DNA from: Cacconaster sp045601245
GTDB lineage: Bacteria; Bacteroidota; Bacteroidia; Bacteroidales; UBA932
Direction: 5' to 3'
NCBI GenBank assembly: GCA_045601245.1
Contig: JAZRZH010000044.1
Coordinates: 43,431-107,430 of the forward strand
DNA length: 64,000 nucleotides
A program made the translations under genes and the position numbers. Shown one piece after another: positions 59,626-64,000 of the stretch (position 1 is the stretch's first letter; each line of letters opens with the position of its first letter). Under the pieces are notes generated by a model. The model was given only the letters and a program-made list of their open reading frames with translations. It searched no databases and had not been told where the DNA came from.

Positions 59626-59722
59626 CAATATGAAAATCGCAATCTTAGAAGTGGGAAACAGGGCTGAGCAAACGTCCTGTGTGCAATCTCGACGAAGAGG
59701 TTTATACGATTTCCAACTGTGA

Positions 59723-60091
59723 TTATCTGGTCAACCACCAACCGAGGGCGACCAAAGCGACGCCCACGAGAATACTTAATAGGATATAGCCGGCAAAGCC
59801 GGCTATATTGTTTGTATGGAGCATCATCATCCCCTCTTTCGCAAAAGTAGAGAAGGTCGTGAAGCCTCCGCAGAAGCCTGCTGTAAGAAGCAGATACCAG
59901 CTGCTGCCGGTGGATGAAAAACGCGTGAAGAGTCCGTAAAGAAGGCCGATGATGAAGCATCCGGTCAGATTGACTGCCAGCGTCCCCCACGGGAAAGAAT
60001 CACTTCCGCCCTTCATAAGACTGGATATGATATATCTCAGAGAGCCGCCCATAAAGCTTCCGGCTCCTACAAGCAATATTTCCTTGAGCAT
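59723..60091 (-). CDS. crcB: Fluoride channel FluC (CrcB)
   Basis: 122 residues, four membrane helices. Family motifs: GSFMGGSLRYI near the start, LAVNLTGCFIIGLL, and GFCGGFTTFSTF. FluC dimers export fluoride down its gradient and protect enolase and pyrophosphatase. No fluoride riboswitch was recognised upstream. Next to tRNA-Arg. Confidence 0.93.
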   Translation of the reverse strand: MLKEILLVGAGSFMGGSLRYIISSLMKGGSDSFPWGTLAVNLTGCFIIGLLYGLFTRFSSTGSSWYLLLTAGFCGGFTTFSTFAKEGMMMLHTNNIAGFAGYILLSILVGVALVALGWWLTR

Positions 60092-60142
60092 ATACTTATC
60101 GATTATATTCGGTCAGGCAAGTCCTTGTCGGGACATAAAAAG

Positions 60143-60162
60143 CGGCCGCATCGCTGCGGCCG
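60143..60162 (-). terminator. Terminator after tRNA-Arg
   Basis: CGGCCGCA and TGCGGCCG around a TCGC loop, with a T-run on the minus strand (A-run at 60137-60141). Confidence 0.8.
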
Positions 60163-60174
60163 TAGGCTGACAGG

Positions 60175-60248
60175 TGATCCGGTTGGGATTCGAACCCAAG
60201 ACCCACAGCTTAGAAGGCTGTTGCTCTATCCAACTGAGCTACCGGACC
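60175..60248 (-). tRNA. tRNA-Arg (TCT)
   Basis: Complete cloverleaf on the minus strand: acceptor GGTCCGG/CCGGATC, D-arm GCTC/GAGC, anticodon stem ACAGC/GCTGT with loop CTTCTAA (anticodon TCT), T-arm TTGGG TTCGAAT CCCAA, discriminator A. CCA is not encoded. Confidence 0.95.
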
Positions 60249-60331
60249 AGTCCCTCGAATGAGGATGCAAATGTACCTAAATAATCTTTATTACGAAAAA
60301 AAAGTTACTTATCAGAATCCAGCAAAAAAAC

Positions 60332-60352
60332 ACCGGCCGCACAGCAGCCGGT
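60332..60352 (-). terminator. Terminator after clpB
   Basis: ACCGGCCGC with GCAGCCGGT, one G-T type pair, ACA loop; on the minus strand followed by a run of T. Confidence 0.8.
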
Positions 60353-60375
60353 ATCAATTGATTTTAAGCGTTATT

Positions 60376-62424
60376 CTATTTCAAGACCAGCCGCCCGTCC
60401 TCGAACGTGGCGGTTATGGCGCTCTCCTTCGAGAGCGAACCGTCGAGCAGATGCTTTGCCAGTTCGTCGATCAGTTCGCGCTGCAGCACCCTCTTGACCG
60501 GACGTGCGCCGTATGCAGGGTCATAGCCCTTTTCGCTGAGGTAATCGATGAATTCCGGAGCGAAGCGGAGGGTGATTCCCATTCCGCCCATCTTCTCCTG
60601 CAACTGCCCGATCTGAAGCATCAGAATCTCGCGGATATTCTGCGGAGTCAGCGGATGGAAGGTGATGATCTCGTCGATACGGTTGATGAACTCCGGGCGG
60701 AAAGACTCGCGCACGAGTTCCGGTTTGAGGTTGGAGGTCATTATCAGAATCGTATTCTTGAAATCCACGGTCCTGCCCTTGTTGTCAGTCAGGCGTCCGT
60801 CATCGAGCACCTGGAGCAGAACATTGAACACATCCGGATGCGCCTTCTCAATCTCGTCCAGCAGAATGACGGAATAAGGCTTGCGGCGTACCGCTTCGGT
60901 CAGCTGACCTCCTTCGTCGTAGCCAATATATCCGGGAGGCGCTCCTACCAGACGGGAGACGGTATGCCGCTCCTGATATTCGGACATATCGATGCGGGTG
61001 ATCATATTCTCATCATTGAAGAGGTATTCGGCAAGTGTCTTGGCAAGTTCTGTCTTTCCTACGCCGGTAGTGCCGAGGAACATGAAACTGCCGATAGGGC
61101 GCTTCTCGTTCTGAAGGCCCGCGCGGCTGCGGCGGACTGCGTTCGACACGGCCTCGATGGCCTCGTCCTGACCTATCACACGTCTGTGAAGTACCTCCTC
61201 GATATGAAGCAGTTTCTCCTTCTCGCTCTGAAGCATCTTTCCGACAGGGATTCCAGTCCAGCGGGCGACCACCTCGGCGATATCGCTGTCGGTGACGGCC
61301 TCGTTCATAAGAGGGTTAGGATTGTTCTCCTTCTTTGAAGTGAGCTCTTCAATCTGCTTGCGGGCCTCGGCCATCTTGCCGTAACGCAATTCCGCAACCT
61401 TCCCGTAATCGCCCCTGCGCTCCGCCTCATCGGCCTGGATACGGTAATCTTCGATTGCCTGACGGTTGGCCTGGATAGCCTGCAGGATGGATTTCTCACC
61501 CTCCCACTGCTTCATCAGCGCACCTCTCTCTTCCGAAGCCTTCTTCAACTCCTCCTCAAGGGCCTTGAGCTTCGGGGATTCCCCCTCCCTCTTCACCGCT
61601 TCCTTCTCAATCTCCAACTGCTTGATGCGGCGGTTGAGCTCGTCGATGCATTCCGGGACCGAATTCATCTCAAGGCGCAGCTTCGATGCGGCCTCATCGA
61701 TGAGGTCAATGGCCTTGTCGGGCAGAAAACGGTTTGTAATGTATCTGTGTGAGAGTTCAGCCGCAGCTATGATGGCGTCGTCCTCAATGCGGACCTTGTG
61801 ATGGTTCTCGTATTTCTCCTTCAATCCGCGAAGGATGGAAATCGACTCCGCGACAGACGGCTCGTCCACCAGCACCATCTGGAAACGGCGTTCGAGCGCC
61901 TTGTCCTGCTCGAAATATTTCTGATACTCCTCCAGCGTGGTGGAACCGATTGCGCGCAGTTCCCCGCGGGCCAGCGCCGGCTTCAGGATGTTCGCCGCAT
62001 CCATCGCTCCTGAAGTGCGCCCCGCGCCAACGAGAGTATGAATCTCATCTATGAAGAGAATGATCTCCCCTTCGCTCTCAGTCACCGCCTTGACGACGCC
62101 CTTGAGCCGCTCTTCGAATTCGCCCTGATACTTGGCGCCAGCGATCAGCGCGCCCATATCGAGCGAATAGACCTCCTTGCGCTTCAGATTCTCCGGCACG
62201 TCGCCGTTGATGATCCGCTGCGCAATACCCTCCGAAATGGCTGTCTTTCCCACGCCCGGCTCGCCGACAAGAATCGGGTTATTCTTGGTGCGGCGGCTCA
62301 GTATCTGCAGCACGCGGCGTATCTCATCGTCGCGTCCTATCACAGGGTCCAGCTTGCCGCTTCGGGCTCTCTCATTGAGATTTACGGCATACTTGCCGAG
62401 TATCTCCAGATTTTCCTTATTCAT
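60376..62424 (-). CDS. clpB: ClpB disaggregase lacking the N-terminal domain
   Basis: 682 residues against about 860 for usual ClpB. It begins at LGKYAVNLNERARSGKLDP, just before NBD1, so the N-domain of about 150 residues is absent. NBD1 has GEPGVGKT, the M-domain coiled coil is present (ELNRRIKQLEIEKEAVKREG), and NBD2 has GTTGVGKT with the family C-terminus. It rescues aggregated proteins with DnaK. A strong Shine-Dalgarno AAAGGAGG supports this start, so it is not a mere 5' truncation. No upstream in-frame N-domain was seen. Confidence 0.93.
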   Translation of the reverse strand: MNKENLEILGKYAVNLNERARSGKLDPVIGRDDEIRRVLQILSRRTKNNPILVGEPGVGKTAISEGIAQRIINGDVPENLKRKEVYSLDMGALIAGAKYQGEFEERLKGVVKAVTESEGEIILFIDEIHTLVGAGRTSGAMDAANILKPALARGELRAIGSTTLEEYQKYFEQDKALERRFQMVLVDEPSVAESISILRGLKEKYENHHKVRIEDDAIIAAAELSHRYITNRFLPDKAIDLIDEAASKLRLEMNSVPECIDELNRRIKQLEIEKEAVKREGESPKLKALEEELKKASEERGALMKQWEGEKSILQAIQANRQAIEDYRIQADEAERRGDYGKVAELRYGKMAEARKQIEELTSKKENNPNPLMNEAVTDSDIAEVVARWTGIPVGKMLQSEKEKLLHIEEVLHRRVIGQDEAIEAVSNAVRRSRAGLQNEKRPIGSFMFLGTTGVGKTELAKTLAEYLFNDENMITRIDMSEYQERHTVSRLVGAPPGYIGYDEGGQLTEAVRRKPYSVILLDEIEKAHPDVFNVLLQVLDDGRLTDNKGRTVDFKNTILIMTSNLKPELVRESFRPEFINRIDEIITFHPLTPQNIREILMLQIGQLQEKMGGMGITLRFAPEFIDYLSEKGYDPAYGARPVKRVLQRELIDELAKHLLDGSLSKESAITATFEDGRLVLK

Positions 62425-62429
62425 TTCTT

Positions 62430-62457
62430 CCTCCTTTCCGCCGGCCTCAATGCCGGC
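62430..62457 (-). promoter_or_regulatory. Shine-Dalgarno and 5' hairpin of clpB
   Basis: AAAGGAGG (minus, complement of 62430-62437) six bases before the ATG, preceded by a GCCGGC/GCCGGC hairpin at 62440-62457. Strong SD sequences are rare in this group. The hairpin could modulate clpB expression. Confidence 0.6.
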
Positions 62458-63171
62458 AGTGAATCATTTCTCAATATATTTGCCATCGGCAAAATACTGA
62501 CAAAATGGCAGAACGGTTCCGGATTGGGCAAAGTACAGCCACAGGATCAGGTTATTGAGTCCAGGAGTAATTCTATGTCTAAAAATGTCCTAAAGGATGT
62601 TGTGGATTCTTCTCTAAATCCGAAGCGATATGATGCTGTCATCGCCTTAAAAGTGTACATACACTATTGCTTAACTGGTATTAAGTGCATATATCTGTCA
62701 AAGACAAACAATAGTTTGTTTGAGATAGTGTTTTCGCGATTCCTGACTGAAAATCTGACCAATATTTAGAAGCAACAAGAAATCCGGCAAATACTACGCT
62801 CGTCATTGAGTATGCCGAAGACAATGCCAACACATTGTCTCACTTCATATTCAAGCGAGTGTGGAGTGTATATGCCCATCTTGTTACGCGTTGGTCAGAA
62901 CGTTCAGTCAGGAAAGCAGAAGACTCCACACTATTTTATGGAATATGGAGAATAGGCACAACGAATGTGTTATGATAACCATACGTAATTATGTCGTGTA
63001 ATAATACACTCGCAAACAATGACCGAAACCGCTCATCAATGTTAGTATTCATAATTTGCGCGTTCAAAATTGAAAAAGGCGCACTTATACAATATGATAG
63101 CGCAAGACAAAAAACAGAGAAAATAAAAGATACCTTTGGTATAGTAAAAAAATAATTTATAAACCAAAATC
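62458..63171. other. Gene-poor, AT-rich interval
   Basis: About 700 bases with no recognisable gene. The only candidate is a 64-codon rightward frame at 62575-62769 (MSKNVLKDVVDSSLNPKRYD) with an AGGAG upstream; its composition is not convincing. No RNA gene, repeat or mobile element was seen. Confidence 0.4.
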
Positions 63172-63381
63172 ATGAAATAGTTCTTTTCTATTATGTTGCT
63201 CATATGTGCAACCATGATGATTTCTAGTAATTCTTACGAAGGCGGCGATGATGAAGAATGGGAAAAGGGTGATGACGACGGGGATGGAGGTCCAAGATAT
63301 CGCAAAATGAGGGCGGTGATGCAAACCGCAACAATCAAGACACATATTCATTTGATTGGCAATCCGAAGAAGTGGGTCTGA
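63172..63381 (+). pseudogene. Small secreted-protein gene with an early stop codon
   Basis: Starts MK, then a TAG, then FFSIMLLICATMMISSNS, which is a typical signal peptide, and an acidic, glycine-rich segment. The TAG at 63178-63180 sits where a lysine would be expected. A restart at the ATG of 63193 would begin inside the signal peptide. Probably inactivated. Confidence 0.45.
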
Positions 63382-63443
63382 TTGTAGGTGAAGGTGCAGA
63401 TTCTTATGTAAAGCAAAAAAACAGGAAAGAAAATTGTGAAAAA

Positions 63444-63662
63444 ATGAGCAGAGATCAGTGTATGGAGAACGCCATAGGTTGTTGCACAAAACTCACTTGT
63501 GCAAGTTTATCCGGAGCGCAATCTTTCGATGTGAAAGACCCGGAATCCTTTTATTGCAATCCAACAGGAAATCGTCAAGATTACTGCAATGCGTTTTTAG
63601 TAGCTGTGATGAATGCCATGGTTTCACTAGGTGATAATGCATCTCAAGGAGAAGGTGAATAA
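63444..63662 (+). CDS. Small cysteine-rich hypothetical protein
   Basis: 72 residues from MSRDQCMENAIGCC; the open frame reaches back to 63372. Contains six cysteines (CMENAIGCCTKLTC, YCNPTG, YCNAF). It may belong with the broken secreted gene just upstream. No family recognised. Confidence 0.35.
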   Translation: MSRDQCMENAIGCCTKLTCASLSGAQSFDVKDPESFYCNPTGNRQDYCNAFLVAVMNAMVSLGDNASQGEGE

Positions 63663-63860
63663 TAAACAATCCCTGAGTTCAAGCACGAAACGCAATCGGT
63701 GAGAAGGATTTGAGCCGGGCGGCTCTGCCGATTGTTTGTGATGCGAAGATACGACATTTTTTTAGAAACAGAATTGGAAACATTCCATACCGGCGTACGT
63801 TTCATACGCACTATCGGAACCATAAGTTCAGCAATAACCCACCGGAAAGAATGATATTAA

Positions 63861-64000
63861 TCACAACAGTTTCAGAGAGACCATCAATTCACCGCTGCGC
63901 AGACCGCCTCCCCAGATGCGGGCATAGCCTATGGACAACGTGGTGCTCATATTAGTGAAGAGGACTATCGGAATGTTCATCTGGGCACCGGCACTGATGT
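63861..64000 (-). CDS. C-terminus of probable outer-membrane beta-barrel protein, partial
   Basis: 46 codons are visible to a TGA stop. Alternating hydrophobic strands (TTLSIGYARIWGGG, then ELMVSLKLL) ending in an aliphatic residue resemble the last strands of an outer-membrane barrel. The gene continues beyond the window. Confidence 0.5.
   Translation of the reverse strand, partial: ISAGAQMNIPIVLFTNMSTTLSIGYARIWGGGLRSGELMVSLKLL

Noticed and set aside
59626..59722. Short frames beginning MKIAILEVGN, and a shifted frame reading VCNLDEEVYTISNC
   Set aside because: They look like remnants of a larger gene or chance; no domain could be recognised and neither frame is longer than about 50 codons.
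60259..61338. 359-codon frame opposite clpB
   Set aside because: Antisense shadow of a highly conserved gene; no start signal or domain.
62038..62769. 243-codon frame opposite clpB
   Set aside because: Most of it is the antisense shadow of clpB; only the last 64 codons lie outside and look weak.

Overview
The window is a Bacteroidales chromosome segment carrying most of a prophage. The left ~49.2 kb is phage. Its left end lies outside the window and its right end is probably near 49.1-49.2 kb. The right ~15 kb is host DNA. Bacteroidales is indicated by host genes with C10 (streptopain-type) peptidases, fimbrillin-like/Fib_succ_major lipoproteins and a DUF368 protein, by mostly absent Shine-Dalgarno sequences, and by promoter-like TAnnTTTG boxes. 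I cannot name the genus.

Phage layout: (1) 1-6.4 kb, rightward: a large polyvalent protein (JAMM domain plus metallopeptidase-like site) and the portal. (2) 6.4-10.0 kb, leftward: large terminase, a rhomboid-family intramembrane protease and small unknown genes. (3) 10.1-21.5 kb, rightward: scaffold, major capsid protein with a hydrophobic leader, connector-like proteins and a 2629-residue adhesin. (4) 21.3-23.4 kb: a diversity-generating retroelement (DGR) with variable repeat VR1 in the adhesin, template repeat TR, a structured spacer and a reverse transcriptase. (5) 23.4-29.1 kb: holin, amidase and candidate unimolecular spanin, then a four-member paralogous family, one member fused to an Ntn-hydrolase domain, and a HAD phosphatase-like protein. 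(6) 48.1-29.2 kb, one long leftward operon: small regulators, RecT, RecE-like nuclease, SNF2 helicase, VRR-NUC nuclease, replication protein, two DNA methyltransferases, many small genes, a glycosyltransferase-like protein, a second DGR target carrying VR2, and a tail nozzle-like protein. (7) 48.2-49.1 kb, rightward: a CI-like repressor and two small genes. Portal, nozzle and adhesin without a recognisable tail-tube or tape-measure gene suggest a short-tailed (podovirus-like) virion.

The clearest system is the DGR. One 111-bp TR matches two 111-bp VRs. VR1 differs from TR at 14 positions, all adenines in TR. VR2 lies about 12 kb away on the opposite strand and differs at 14 positions, 13 of them TR adenines. 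So one template appears to diversify a giant adhesin and a separate small protein. Other unusual phage features are the rhomboid protease in the packaging operon together with a capsid protein bearing a membrane-type leader, an acylase-like Ntn-hydrolase fused to a phage-specific domain, and a C-terminal motif shared by the scaffold and the HAD enzyme.

Host side: two C10 peptidase/lipoprotein pairs flank a DUF368 (polyprenyl-phosphate translocase family) gene and two lipoprotein class I amidotransferase-like genes. The set is bracketed by two short peptide genes ending in a shared PGFNxGxF motif. Beyond it are a FluC fluoride channel, tRNA-Arg(TCT), a ClpB lacking its N-terminal domain, about 1.4 kb of gene-poor sequence, and the end of a probable outer-membrane protein gene.
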